From positions 1-46,261 of the forward strand of contig JAJDDP010000075.1 in the NCBI GenBank assembly GCA_029260235.1: a stretch of DNA of 46,261 bases, read 5' to 3'. The number at the start of each line of letters is the position of its first letter. The first letter of the stretch is position 1. Of this stretch, positions 1 through 8,905 are shown piece by piece. This stretch comes from Phycisphaerae bacterium. GTDB lineage: Bacteria; Planctomycetota; Phycisphaerae; UBA1845. The translations under genes were made by a program, and so were the position numbers. Below the pieces are notes generated by a model, which was given only the letters and a program-made list of their open reading frames with translations, was not told the DNA's origin and ran no database searches.

Positions 1-773
1 ATAACGCCGTCGCCTTGTCGTGCAGTTACGAGTTTGGTTGGCGTGATCTGCAGTTGTCCCAGCTTTGCCTGCAAGTCTGTGTAGCGTGATTTGAATTCAT
101 CCCGTTCGCGCGTGAGGTCATCCAGCCGGGCGCGCAGGCCCTGAATGTCGCGGGCATTGTCCTGTTCGATTCGCTCCATCCGCGAATCCACGTCATCGAT
201 CTGCTCATCGCGACCAGCACGGTAATCGGTCCACGACGTTTCAAGCTCGGTTATCCTGGCGACCAATGCTTCTTCTTTGTCGCCAAACGCAGTTTCGAGA
301 AAGCCTTTCTCTTCGTTGAGTCGCTCAACCTCATTGGACAAACTCTTCGCTTCTTTGTTGGCTTCGAGCCGCGACTGATGCTCCCCTTGATAGGCTTCAT
401 AAAGCGAGGTCATCCCTGCCAACATGCCGACCGTTGGGTCATCGAACGCCATGGCGCCTGAAACGATGGCTTCGTCCCGGATGCGCGAGAAGAAAGCCGT
501 CACTTTGGTGTTGACCGTAGCCGCATCATCTTCTTTCGATCCAGCGGCCAACTGGGCGATCTCGCCCATGTCGGTTCGCGTCGCCCGGAGGGTGCTCTCT
601 GCCGTGCTGCGTCCAGCCACGGCGTCCTCGGTTTTTTTCTGCAACCCCTCCTGCTCGGTGTATAGCCACACGAGCAAGACCGTGGATGTTAGCCACAAGG
701 CGACGAAGATGATCAAGGCGACGTGAACGCCGGTCACACCACCTGCTCGTTGTTGGGATTTGGCGATGGCCAT
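1..773 (-). CDS. Membrane-anchored coiled-coil protein, 3' part beyond window
   Basis: The frame is open from an ATG at 773 down to base 1, about 257 codons, so the C-terminal part lies outside the window. The start is preceded by a GAGAGGTG ribosome-binding site. The product begins MAIAKSQQRAGG, has one hydrophobic helix at about residues 17-36, and then a long, highly charged region rich in Glu, Arg, Lys, Gln and Asp with heptad-like spacing (about 120-240), typical of coiled coil. This suggests a type II membrane protein with an extracytoplasmic coiled-coil domain. No catalytic motif is visible in the part present. Topology and coiled coil are read from composition only, and the function is unknown. 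Confidence 0.75.
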   Translation of the reverse strand, partial: MAIAKSQQRAGGVTGVHVALIIFVALWLTSTVLLVWLYTEQEGLQKKTEDAVAGRSTAESTLRATRTDMGEIAQLAAGSKEDDAATVNTKVTAFFSRIRDEAIVSGAMAFDDPTVGMLAGMTSLYEAYQGEHQSRLEANKEAKSLSNEVERLNEEKGFLETAFGDKEEALVARITELETSWTDYRAGRDEQIDDVDSRMERIEQDNARDIQGLRARLDDLTRERDEFKSRYTDLQAKLGQLQITPTKLVTARQGDGV

Positions 774-1080
774 GCTAGGGGCACCTCTCGTATTGACGGA
801 CGATTCGTAAAATTCGGCTCGGTAGTCGCTGCCGGCATAAGCAGGCGGGCGGAGGCGACCCCTCGTTTCAGAACCCCAGCGGAGCCCGGGTCAGGGCCGC
901 GATTCCTGCGGCTGTTCGTTGCCTCCACCGCTGAGGAGGCCAGCACGATGATTCTCTGGACGAGGCGGTGATGTGTCAAGGTCGGGGAAGAACCCGGTCT
1001 GGATTCTTTGCCGGGTGATCTGCCAGCTCAGCCTCGCCTGCGCAGGCTCAAACTCAGTTTCTGGGAGAAAGCAGCCCAGG
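774..1080. other. Intergenic region with a 12-bp palindrome
   Basis: About 300 bases separate two genes on the minus strand. The only clear structure is the perfect palindrome GCCTGCGCAGGC at 1036-1047, just downstream of the amidohydrolase stop. It is not followed by a T-run on either strand, so it is not a convincing intrinsic terminator. Short open frames here have no ribosome-binding site and no recognisable protein. Confidence 0.5.
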
Positions 1081-2001
1081 TTAGTTGTCTTCGACAAGCA
1101 GAGGCGATTCGTCGGCGCCATTTGAGTTGGTGGCAGGGGCTTCGATGCCCAGCAGGCTCAAGGCGTCACGTTCGATGATACTGCGGAGGTCTTCCCGGGG
1201 AATGCTGGGAAGGTTCGTCCCATGCACGAGGTGGTTCAACCCATAGAGTGCCTCGATGCAGGCAGCCGCTGACGTGTGCGGAAAACCGCTGCCGAACAGC
1301 AAGTGGTCCATGACGCCATACTGAGAAGCGGCTAGCAGGGCTTGGTAGGCCTTCCAGGGCTGATGGATCAACCAACTGATGTCGGAGTACACGTTGGGAT
1401 GCTTGGCTAGTAGTACCAATGTTTCGTCGATCCACGGGTACCCCAGATGAGCGACTACGATTCGGAGTGTTGGAAACTCCCGGGCAACCTCATCCAGGAG
1501 GATGGGCTGAGCGTATTCCATCTTCGAGCGGGCAGTCAGGTACGGTCCCGAATGGAAGAGGATAGGCAGGCCCATCTCAGCCGCAACTTCGTAGACCTTG
1601 AGGGCAGGGCTTGCGCTGGGGTGGAAATCCTGGGCAGCAGGAGCCACCGAGACGCCACGCATGCCCAATTCCTTGCGGGCGTGCTTCATGGCTTCGACCG
1701 CTTGCTTGGGGTTGCTGGGATCTATTCCAGCAAATCCGATCAGCTTGGTCGGGTGTTTGCGCACATAGTCGGCCACGTCTTCGTTGGGGATGGAGGCATC
1801 CAGGTACGCGCTTTCAAAGCCAAGGACGATCGTTCTATCAACCGGCTCAGCCGCAGCTAGATGGTGCCTGGCATCCGCCTCGATGGGCATGCAGTCTTTG
1901 CCCGCCGACAGGAGACCTGGAACGAGCTGGGTTTGGCGGTCCCCGCGAAGGCCCACCTGGGTGGGTGACTTCCAACAATGCGTGTAACAGTCTACGATCA
2001 T
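1081..2001 (-). CDS. Amidohydrolase-family TIM-barrel protein with a degenerate metal site
   Basis: The product of 306 aa has the layout of the amidohydrolase-2 family (metal-dependent hydrolases and decarboxylases). The first strand reads VDCYTH (residues 3-8), the middle has LFHSGP (His150), followed by VVAHLGYPW (His185), and near the C terminus LLFGSGFPH (235-242). In the family the first motif is normally HxH and the last normally contains an Asp (GSDxPH). Here they read YxH and GSG, so two usual metal ligands are missing. The enzyme may use a reduced metal site or have lost hydrolase activity. The start is an ATG at 2001, and the gene reads away from dapF. The substrate cannot be inferred. 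Confidence 0.8.
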   Translation of the reverse strand: MIVDCYTHCWKSPTQVGLRGDRQTQLVPGLLSAGKDCMPIEADARHHLAAAEPVDRTIVLGFESAYLDASIPNEDVADYVRKHPTKLIGFAGIDPSNPKQAVEAMKHARKELGMRGVSVAPAAQDFHPSASPALKVYEVAAEMGLPILFHSGPYLTARSKMEYAQPILLDEVAREFPTLRIVVAHLGYPWIDETLVLLAKHPNVYSDISWLIHQPWKAYQALLAASQYGVMDHLLFGSGFPHTSAAACIEALYGLNHLVHGTNLPSIPREDLRSIIERDALSLLGIEAPATNSNGADESPLLVEDN

Positions 2002-2290
2002 TTAGGTTACGTCTTTCATCAAGTCCGGGGCGGCCGCACCGTCGCGCCGAACCGCTTATATCGAGCCGGCCTGGTAACGTCAACCACTGTAGCATCTGGC
2101 AGGCCATGCTTGGGTGAGCACAGCCCCTGGGGCTGCTTGCGCAAACAGCCTACCTTCTCTGTCAGGCTGATCACCCCCTATTTTATCGGTCCAACGCGTT
2201 CCCAACGCATACTTTTTCGCCGCCAGGGGGATTCGGTGCGGATTGGCAGGAGGCATCGAGACGTGCGAAGGAGTAGAATTTGCTCCTGAA
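2002..2290. other. Divergent intergenic region, amidohydrolase/dapF
   Basis: This region separates the divergent amidohydrolase gene and dapF and must hold both promoters, but no convincing -35/-10 pair stands out. A perfect palindrome with arms CAGCCCC and GGGGCTG around a single T lies at 2121-2135; it could be an operator or chance in GC-rich DNA. Confidence 0.35.
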
Positions 2291-3169
2291 ATGCGATTTG
2301 TCAAAATGCATGGCTTGGGCAACGACTTTGTACTCGTCGATTGTTTGTCGCAGCAGGTCCCCGAACCGGCGGAGGTGGCCAGGCTGGTTTCTGACCGCCA
2401 TCGGGGGATCGGCGCGGACGGCTTGATTCTGATTCTGAGATCCTCACAAGCCGATCTCCGCATGAAAATGTACAATGCTGACGGATCGAAGGGTTTGGTG
2501 TGCGGCAACGGACTTCGCTGCGTCGGCAAGTACGCCTACGAGCATGGCCTCTGCCCACATACTCCCATCGGCATAGAAACCGACATGGGCGTCACCCGGT
2601 TACAACTGGCTGTGCGGGGAGGCATCGTTTCAGGAATTCGGGTGGATATGGGGCAACCCTCGCTCGATCCAGTGTCACTACCTGCCCAAGTGGATGGGCA
2701 GCGAATCGTGAACCGAATCTTGGAATTCGGCAGCCGGCAGTTTGAGGTGACCTGCGTGTCGATGGGCAACCCTCACGCTGTCATCTATGCGGATGAGCGG
2801 GATCAGATCAATCTGCACGCAATAGGGCCGTTGATTGAGAATGCGAGCATCTTCCCGGATCGCATCAACGTTCACTTCGTCAACGTGCTTACTTCGGGTC
2901 GAGTGTCCATGCGCACCTGGGAGCGAGGCAGCGGTGCCACCCAGGCCTGCGGTAGTGGGGCGTGTGCGGTTTGTGTGGCAGGGGTTGTCACCGAGAGGAC
3001 AGGAAGGAGCGTTATCGCCTGCCTGCCCGGCGGGGAGCTTGAGATCGAGTGGGGCAGCGACGACCACGTCTACATGACTGGACCGGCTGTTGAAGTATTT
3101 GCGGGGGAGTGGAACTCTGAAGCGAGAACCCCGCAGACCCAAGTTTCAAATAGGCTTCGAGGTTGCTGA
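2291..3169 (+). CDS. dapF: Diaminopimelate epimerase
   Basis: DapF interconverts LL- and meso-diaminopimelate, giving meso-DAP for lysine and peptidoglycan. The 292-aa product begins MRFVKMHGLGNDF, the family N terminus, and carries both catalytic Cys motifs: Cys71 in NADGSKGLVCGNG and Cys220 in ERGSGATQACGSGACA. The length matches the family (about 275-290 aa). I chose the ATG at 2291 because homology begins there; an in-frame ATG at 2243 would add 16 unrelated residues. An AGGAG lies at 2269-2273 but is too far away to be ideal. It is cytoplasmic. No other lysine gene is adjacent, so it looks like a lone housekeeping gene, in keeping with scattered biosynthetic genes elsewhere in the window. 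Confidence 0.97.
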   Translation: MRFVKMHGLGNDFVLVDCLSQQVPEPAEVARLVSDRHRGIGADGLILILRSSQADLRMKMYNADGSKGLVCGNGLRCVGKYAYEHGLCPHTPIGIETDMGVTRLQLAVRGGIVSGIRVDMGQPSLDPVSLPAQVDGQRIVNRILEFGSRQFEVTCVSMGNPHAVIYADERDQINLHAIGPLIENASIFPDRINVHFVNVLTSGRVSMRTWERGSGATQACGSGACAVCVAGVVTERTGRSVIACLPGGELEIEWGSDDHVYMTGPAVEVFAGEWNSEARTPQTQVSNRLRGC

Positions 3170-3182
3170 CATCTAGCCGCCC

Positions 3183-5003
3183 CTACTCGCCTTTTTTGAG
3201 CCTGCCCAGATCGGTTTGTTCTCCGACTGCAGGTGGAGTAAATCGGGCATAACTTCCATCATTCCAGTAGAACCAAACCAAAGATGGATCTTCCAGCGGA
3301 ACATCGAAGCGAAACGATACCTCGGCGGGTCGAGCGCCCTCGGTCAGCGCGGTGATCGTCGCGGTCATGCCGGTCAGCTTGACTTGGTGGCCTCGCTCCA
3401 TCGGATTGCTAGCTCCTCGAGCCAGTCGGTCGAGGGCCATGGCTAAGAACCCTTGAGCTGGCCTAATGACCAGCGTGTTGCTATCAGTTCGGATAACCAC
3501 AACGGATTCCGACTGATACGGGGCGAGAACGCGGGTGTGGGCTGGGATGGATTTGCCAGCCAGCGCTCGGCGTTCTGCGAGGAACCCAGTGAACATCGGA
3601 ATCGGGGCCGTGACCACGACCACACTCTTGCCGCTCAAGTCTACATCGAACAACCCGTTGATCTCAAAGCTGCGCACCAAGCTCGGAGGCCCCATCGGCA
3701 TGGCTGACCGAAGCGCTAGGACGACAGGCGCCAAAACAAAGTGGATGCCCGCGAGCACCACCACGACACTCTTGGTGGTGGGTCGCCACCAACGGGGCCT
3801 TTTGCCGGGTCGAGCGGCTGACTCACAAAAGAGAGGCTCGAAGAGCCGTGCCAGCAACGCGAATGCCCCCAACCCAATGAACCCCAACAACCGATCACCA
3901 GAAAAGACTGCACAAACCGGAATGACAGCCAACATCATGCCCGTAGCCCAGAAGCGCGTCTCAGCTGTCCACTCCAACCGCTTGGCCATCACCCACCCGA
4001 TGATCAACAACAGCCCACCTGCAACCATCGCGAAGGCCGTGGTCAGATTCTGATCCAGCAGTAGTAGGTAAATGTCAGAAGGGGGAATGAAAAACTGCCC
4101 AAGCAGCATAGCAGGTCCGCGCTCCAGAACAGTGCCCAGGAATCGCAGCGGTTCGCCGGCAGGGTCTATGTAGAGGTCCATCCCTGGGGACATGCCGTAA
4201 CCGAGATTAACCCAAGTGATCCGCCAGATGATGGCCACCAGCGCGTAGGGGACGAGCGCCCCGAACCGACTGCGGGGCTTGGCTGGATCGATCCACAAGG
4301 CGTAGGCGAACAGATAGCCGCAGATGGAGATCCCTGCCTCTTTGGAGAGTAGGCCCAGCAACAGCAGGATAGGCCCTGCGAGGGCACCTAACTTCCAGCC
4401 GTCTCTTCGCCAACGATCATGGGCAATGAGGGCCAACACGCCGAAGAGGATGGCCAGGAGCGCATTTCGATTGGCCAACCAAGCCGCAGGGACCGCTCTA
4501 GCATCGTCGATGGCGTAAAGCAACGCAGCCAAGGCAGCTCCGAAAACCGGGCCCATCATGCGTCGGTAGAGTCGCAAGACCGCTACGCTCAAAATTGCGA
4601 ACCAAATCAAGCTTTGGGCATGCATGATGGCCGGGCAATTGGGCCATGCTTTGTAGTCGAGCCAATGAGTCGCCACGGTCAAAGGCCTGAAGAATGCTGC
4701 CTTGAGATCAGGCTGGGTCCACCAAGGCCAAACGCCTATGTCCATCATGCGGGCATTGACCTCAGCGTCGCCAGTGAAGCGAAACACATCCCATTGAGAG
4801 TCGTCGAGTCCTAGCACCGGCGACCGTCCGAGCAGTCGCAGGCGTTGGTGGTGATCATCGGCGGCCCACCCGGCGCACAGGGACGGCAAGGTGAGAGCGA
4901 CGGCCAATGCGGGAATCAGAACATTGACTCGGCGATGCAGGAGTGCCCGCCTGGTCAAGTCCAAGATTCGTTGGAGAACGCCTGAACGACACAGCTTAGC
5001 CAT
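3183..5003 (-). CDS. Polytopic membrane protein, GT-C glycosyltransferase-like
   Basis: The 606-aa product has a hydrophobic segment near residues 27-47 followed by an acidic/His motif, ADDHHQ (about 49-54). An Asp-rich first loop after the first membrane helix is characteristic of GT-C fold glycosyltransferases that use lipid-phosphate sugar donors. About ten further hydrophobic segments reach to about residue 440, and then a C-terminal soluble domain of about 160 residues contains beta-rich sequence. The TTG codon at 5006 lies directly before an ATG at 5003, which I take as the start. The gene is convergent with dapF, 13 bp apart. A transfer reaction to protein or cell-surface glycan is plausible, but neither donor nor acceptor is known. 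The glycosyltransferase call is family-level inference. Confidence 0.65.
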   Translation of the reverse strand: MAKLCRSGVLQRILDLTRRALLHRRVNVLIPALAVALTLPSLCAGWAADDHHQRLRLLGRSPVLGLDDSQWDVFRFTGDAEVNARMMDIGVWPWWTQPDLKAAFFRPLTVATHWLDYKAWPNCPAIMHAQSLIWFAILSVAVLRLYRRMMGPVFGAALAALLYAIDDARAVPAAWLANRNALLAILFGVLALIAHDRWRRDGWKLGALAGPILLLLGLLSKEAGISICGYLFAYALWIDPAKPRSRFGALVPYALVAIIWRITWVNLGYGMSPGMDLYIDPAGEPLRFLGTVLERGPAMLLGQFFIPPSDIYLLLLDQNLTTAFAMVAGGLLLIIGWVMAKRLEWTAETRFWATGMMLAVIPVCAVFSGDRLLGFIGLGAFALLARLFEPLFCESAARPGKRPRWWRPTTKSVVVVLAGIHFVLAPVVLALRSAMPMGPPSLVRSFEINGLFDVDLSGKSVVVVTAPIPMFTGFLAERRALAGKSIPAHTRVLAPYQSESVVVIRTDSNTLVIRPAQGFLAMALDRLARGASNPMERGHQVKLTGMTATITALTEGARPAEVSFRFDVPLEDPSLVWFYWNDGSYARFTPPAVGEQTDLGRLKKGE

Positions 5004-5150
5004 CAACCGTTCACCCGACCTTGGACGCGAAGAAGAGAGGCTGCCCTCGGCGCTGATCGAACCTAGTCAGCGACCGACCGACCCGCTATGGTAACGTCGT
5101 TCGTCATCTATGGACCACCGCAATTATCTGTTCGGAGCTGACTTCCCCAC

Positions 5151-8108
5151 ATGGACCAGGACAACCACGCCAACTACTGGCAGGTTCTCATCAGTCCACG
5201 CAATGCGTCGCTCGACGCCCGTGGGCAAGGCGCGCTCGACGAGATCCACGGACTGGGACTGGACCACATCACCCGGGTTCGGGCAGAACGACTCTACTTC
5301 CTGCTTGCTGATCTGAGCGAAGCGCAGGTCCATGCCGTCGGAGCGGAGTTGTTGACCGATCATGTTACCGAAACGTGCAGCTGCAGACCCGGTTTGACCG
5401 AGAGAGCCCAGAACGGTGCCGTGGTCGAAGTTCACTACCTGCCGGGCGTGATGAACACAGCTGCATTGAGTACCCGGGCCGCCATCAACGAGCTTCTGGC
5501 GTCGCGCGGTGATTCCCAACGGGTTGCAGAAGTTCGGACGGCTTGGCGATACGAGATTGACGGGGCGAAATGTGTCGCAGACCTGGAGAAAATCGCCGGG
5601 CGTGTCTTGGCCAATGGTTGCATCGAGCGGGCCATTGTCAATGGATTCGACCGGCACGACGAACTGCCAGGCACCTTTCCCCAGGCCCGGCTGAGTTCCT
5701 TTGAACTCAAGAGCGTCCCTCTTTGCGGCCTCGATGACGCAGGGTTGACGACCTTGTCGCGGCAGGGTCATCTCTTCCTCTCATTGGCGGAGATGCAGGC
5801 CATCCGGACGTACTTCCAGAAGCTGGGCAAAGAACCGACCGATCTGGAATTGGAAACCATCGCCCAAACTTGGTCTGAACACTGCGGTCACAAAACGCTT
5901 AAGAGTGAGGTGACCTACCGGGGGCCTGGCTTTGGCAGTGATCAACCCGTTGAAGTTCACTATGACAATTTGCTGGTGGATACCATCGTCAAGGCGACCA
6001 ACGAATTGGATCGCGATTGGTGTCTTTCGGTCTTCGTTGACAATGCCGGCGTGATCACCTTCGATGATGAGCACGGCGTTGCCTTCAAAGTCGAGACGCA
6101 CAATCACCCGTCGGCGATTGAACCCTACGGTGGGGCAGCCACCGGAATCGGCGGTTGCATTCGAGACATCATGGGCTGTGGTCTTGGTGCCAAGCCTGTT
6201 GCATCGACCGACGTGTTTTGTTTCGCACCGCCTGACTATCCCAAAGAAAAGCTTCCCAAAGGCGTGCTGCACCCGCGAAGAACGTTTGCCGGTGTGGTTC
6301 GAGGCGTGCGCGACTACGGAAACCGCATGGGCATCCCCACCGTGAATGGGGCCATCCATTTCGATGAGCGCTACCTAGCCAACCCGCTGGTTTTCTGCGG
6401 CTGCGTCGGCATCATCCCGCGCAATCGGATCGACAAGATTCCGCAGAGAGGAGACCGCGTCGTATTGGTCGGCGGCCAAACCGGGCGCGATGGAATTCAT
6501 GGGGCGACGTTTTCATCGGCTGAACTGACCGAAACCCACGCCGATGAGTTTTCCCATGCTGTTCAAATCGGGAACCCCATCGAAGAGAAGAAAGTCCTCG
6601 ATGGATTGCTCCGGGCCAGGGATGCCGGCGATTGCCTGTTCACCGCCGTGACCGACTGCGGGGCGGGCGGGCTAAGCAGCGCGGTAGGCGAAATGGCTGA
6701 GACGTTGGGCGCCGTGGTGAATCTCGAAAAGGTTCCCCTCAAGTACGCAGGCCTGAGCTATGAGGAAATCTGGATATCCGAAGCCCAAGAACGGATGGTC
6801 TTGTCGGTCCCACCTGAAAACTTGGAGGCAGTCATCACTATCTTCGCCGAAGAAGAAGTCGAAGCCACCGACATCGGCGAATTCACCGGAGATGGCAAAC
6901 TGCATCTGCGTTTCAACGGCGTGACCGTCGGCGAGTTGGACACGCAGTTCCTGCACGGAGGACTTCCCAAGCAGCGGCGTGAAGCGGTCTGGGTACCGCC
7001 GCCCGCAAAGCCACGCCCGGCGATGAGTTTGGTTGGACAAGATCTGACCGAGCGCCTCTACGCTGAGCTTAGCGATCCTGATGCCGCCTCCAAGGAATGG
7101 GTGATTCGTCAGTATGATCACGAAGTGCAAGGCGGCAGTGTGATCAAGCCATTGGTCGGCCCCGGGAGCGGACCGTCAGACGCTGCGGTGGTTAGGCCTC
7201 GACTGGACAGCGACCGCGGTATCGCACTGGCGTGCGGGCTTGCTTCTGATTTGAGCGACATCGATCCCTATTGGATGGCCATTGCTTCAATCGATGAGAG
7301 CGTGCGAAACGTCACTTGCATCGGGGGTGATCCGCAGCGGACGGCCATTCTGGATAATTTTTGTTGGGGCAGTGTTTCAGATGCCCAAGCCATGGGGACT
7401 TTGGTGCGGGCATGTCAAGGTGCCTACGATGCAGCCTCGGCTTATGGGCTGCCCTTCATCTCCGGCAAAGACTCGCTGAACAATCAGTTTACCCAAGACC
7501 CAACCGAGGCGAAGCGGTTAGGTATATCCGCCCTGATTTCAATTCCAAACACGCTACTCATCAGCGCCATAAGCGTCCTGGCTGACGTGAACCGTTGCAT
7601 CAGCAGTGATTTCAAACAAGCGGGCAACCGCATTGTTCTGATTCAGCCGGCGGGCATGGGTTTCAACCTGGAAGCAGCCCATGTCGTGCATCTGCGGGTG
7701 AAAGAAGCGATCTCATCAGGCAGCGTGCTGGCCGCCCATGACGTTAGCGAGGGCGGGTTTGCAGCGACGGTGGCAGAGATGTGCATCGGCGGCAGCGTCG
7801 GCGCTACGCTCGACTTGACTGCAATACTTAGCTCTGAACTACGAACCTATCATGGTCTGCCGTCCAACAGCAAGGACCGTGACACCGTAGCGGCTAGCCT
7901 CTTCGGTCCGAGGATGACCGCCTATTGCCTCGAGGTAATTGGCGATGCAGATATCCCCGGCGCGGTGTTATTGGGGCATGTCGCAGATTCTGGCCTCCTT
8001 GGAGTGACAAGTCAGGGCACTGAACTGATCAGTGCTCCGGTAGATCAACTCGCTCGCAGCTGGAAAGAGCCGTTCGCTCAAGGCCCGGGGGGTGATTCGC
8101 GTGGCTAG
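5151..8108 (+). CDS. purL: Phosphoribosylformylglycinamidine synthase, PurS-PurL fusion
   Basis: This is the synthetase of the fourth step of purine synthesis, which makes FGAM from FGAR with ATP and ammonia supplied by PurQ. Of 985 aa, the first ~210 residues form a PurS-like/N-terminal region (with VHYLPGVMNTAA), followed by the two AIRS-type halves: the linker motif SEHCGHKTLKSEV, the ATP/substrate motif VETHNHPSAIEPYGGAATG, and GGQTGRDGIHGATFSSAE. Small PurL proteins are about 720 aa, so this one resembles the large proteobacterial PurL (about 1,295 aa) cut just before its glutaminase domain. The stop codon overlaps the start of purQ, giving a tight two-gene operon with translational coupling. 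Confidence 0.96.
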   Translation: MDQDNHANYWQVLISPRNASLDARGQGALDEIHGLGLDHITRVRAERLYFLLADLSEAQVHAVGAELLTDHVTETCSCRPGLTERAQNGAVVEVHYLPGVMNTAALSTRAAINELLASRGDSQRVAEVRTAWRYEIDGAKCVADLEKIAGRVLANGCIERAIVNGFDRHDELPGTFPQARLSSFELKSVPLCGLDDAGLTTLSRQGHLFLSLAEMQAIRTYFQKLGKEPTDLELETIAQTWSEHCGHKTLKSEVTYRGPGFGSDQPVEVHYDNLLVDTIVKATNELDRDWCLSVFVDNAGVITFDDEHGVAFKVETHNHPSAIEPYGGAATGIGGCIRDIMGCGLGAKPVASTDVFCFAPPDYPKEKLPKGVLHPRRTFAGVVRGVRDYGNRMGIPTVNGAIHFDERYLANPLVFCGCVGIIPRNRIDKIPQRGDRVVLVGGQTGRDGIHGATFSSAELTETHADEFSHAVQIGNPIEEKKVLDGLLRARDAGDCLFTAVTDCGAGGLSSAVGEMAETLGAVVNLEKVPLKYAGLSYEEIWISEAQERMVLSVPPENLEAVITIFAEEEVEATDIGEFTGDGKLHLRFNGVTVGELDTQFLHGGLPKQRREAVWVPPPAKPRPAMSLVGQDLTERLYAELSDPDAASKEWVIRQYDHEVQGGSVIKPLVGPGSGPSDAAVVRPRLDSDRGIALACGLASDLSDIDPYWMAIASIDESVRNVTCIGGDPQRTAILDNFCWGSVSDAQAMGTLVRACQGAYDAASAYGLPFISGKDSLNNQFTQDPTEAKRLGISALISIPNTLLISAISVLADVNRCISSDFKQAGNRIVLIQPAGMGFNLEAAHVVHLRVKEAISSGSVLAAHDVSEGGFAATVAEMCIGGSVGATLDLTAILSSELRTYHGLPSNSKDRDTVAASLFGPRMTAYCLEVIGDADIPGAVLLGHVADSGLLGVTSQGTELISAPVDQLARSWKEPFAQGPGGDSRG

Positions 8109-8871
8109 GGTTCGGGTATTGGTGGTTCGGGCGGCGGGGATCAATTGCGAGCAGGAGACCCTGCACGGTTGGCGGCTGGCAGGGGCCCAGGCTGATTTGG
8201 TTCATGTCCGGCAACTCATAGAGGCCCCGGCCATGCTGAACGGCGTCCAGGTGCTCACCATCCCAGGCGGGTTCAGTTACGGTGATGACATCGCAGCGGG
8301 CCGTATCCTGGCCGCCAAATTCCAGCGCAGCCTGCTTGATTTACTGCATGAGTTTGTAGCGGCCGAAAAAATCCTGCTCGGAATCTGCAACGGATTTCAA
8401 GTTTTGGTGCAGATGGGGTTGCTGCCCGGCGGAGATTTGGGCTCGGGGCGGGTTAGTTTGGCGACGAACGGCTCGGGGCGTTACGAGGACCGCTGGGTGA
8501 TATTGAAGATTAGTGTCAGCCGCTGTCCCTTCTTGAAAGAAGGGACGCAGTTTGAATTGCCGGTCGGGCATGGCGAGGGCCGATTGGTCGTAGATGACGA
8601 GAAGACGCTAGTGTCGCTGCACAAGAACGGGCACGTTGCCTTGCAGTACGTCGGGAATGATAACGGCTCGGCTGCTTATCCAGCCAATCCCAACGGCAGC
8701 GCGGACGACATTGCTGGCCTAGTTGATGACACGGGCAGGGTGTTGGGTTTGATGCCTCACCCAGATCGGTTCTTGCATCACACGCAACACCCGCTGTGGA
8801 CCCGAAGATCATCTGATGCTAGGCCGGATGGGCTGACGCTGTTTCGCTCTGCTGTCGAAAGTCTGGCATAA
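8092..8871 (+). CDS. purQ: Phosphoribosylformylglycinamidine synthase, glutaminase subunit
   Basis: PurQ is a class I glutamine amidotransferase that releases ammonia for PurL. Visible motifs are the oxyanion region GGFSYGDDIAAG, the nucleophile Cys99 in LLGICNGFQ, and the His of the triad in MPHPDR (His223). The triad partner two residues later is usually Glu (HPE); here it is Asp225. The annotated GTG at 8092 overlaps purL by 17 bp; a second GTG at 8101 (MARVRVL) overlaps by 8 bp and is equally possible. At 259 aa it is somewhat longer than the short PurQ form (about 227 aa) and similar to the glutaminase domain of large PurL proteins, consistent with a split large-type enzyme. Confidence 0.95.
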   Translation: MIRVARVRVLVVRAAGINCEQETLHGWRLAGAQADLVHVRQLIEAPAMLNGVQVLTIPGGFSYGDDIAAGRILAAKFQRSLLDLLHEFVAAEKILLGICNGFQVLVQMGLLPGGDLGSGRVSLATNGSGRYEDRWVILKISVSRCPFLKEGTQFELPVGHGEGRLVVDDEKTLVSLHKNGHVALQYVGNDNGSAAYPANPNGSADDIAGLVDDTGRVLGLMPHPDRFLHHTQHPLWTRRSSDARPDGLTLFRSAVESLA

Positions 8872-8905
8872 TGGCTGAGCGGCAACCGGAACGAGGAGAG
8901 TCAAC

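Noticed and set aside
891..1121. A minus-strand frame of 76 codons overlapping the end of the amidohydrolase gene.
   Set aside because: No RBS, no recognisable sequence, and it overlaps the real stop of the amidohydrolase.
5110..5316. A plus-strand frame starting just upstream of purL.
   Set aside because: It is in a different frame from PurL, overlaps its start, and has no RBS or conserved features.
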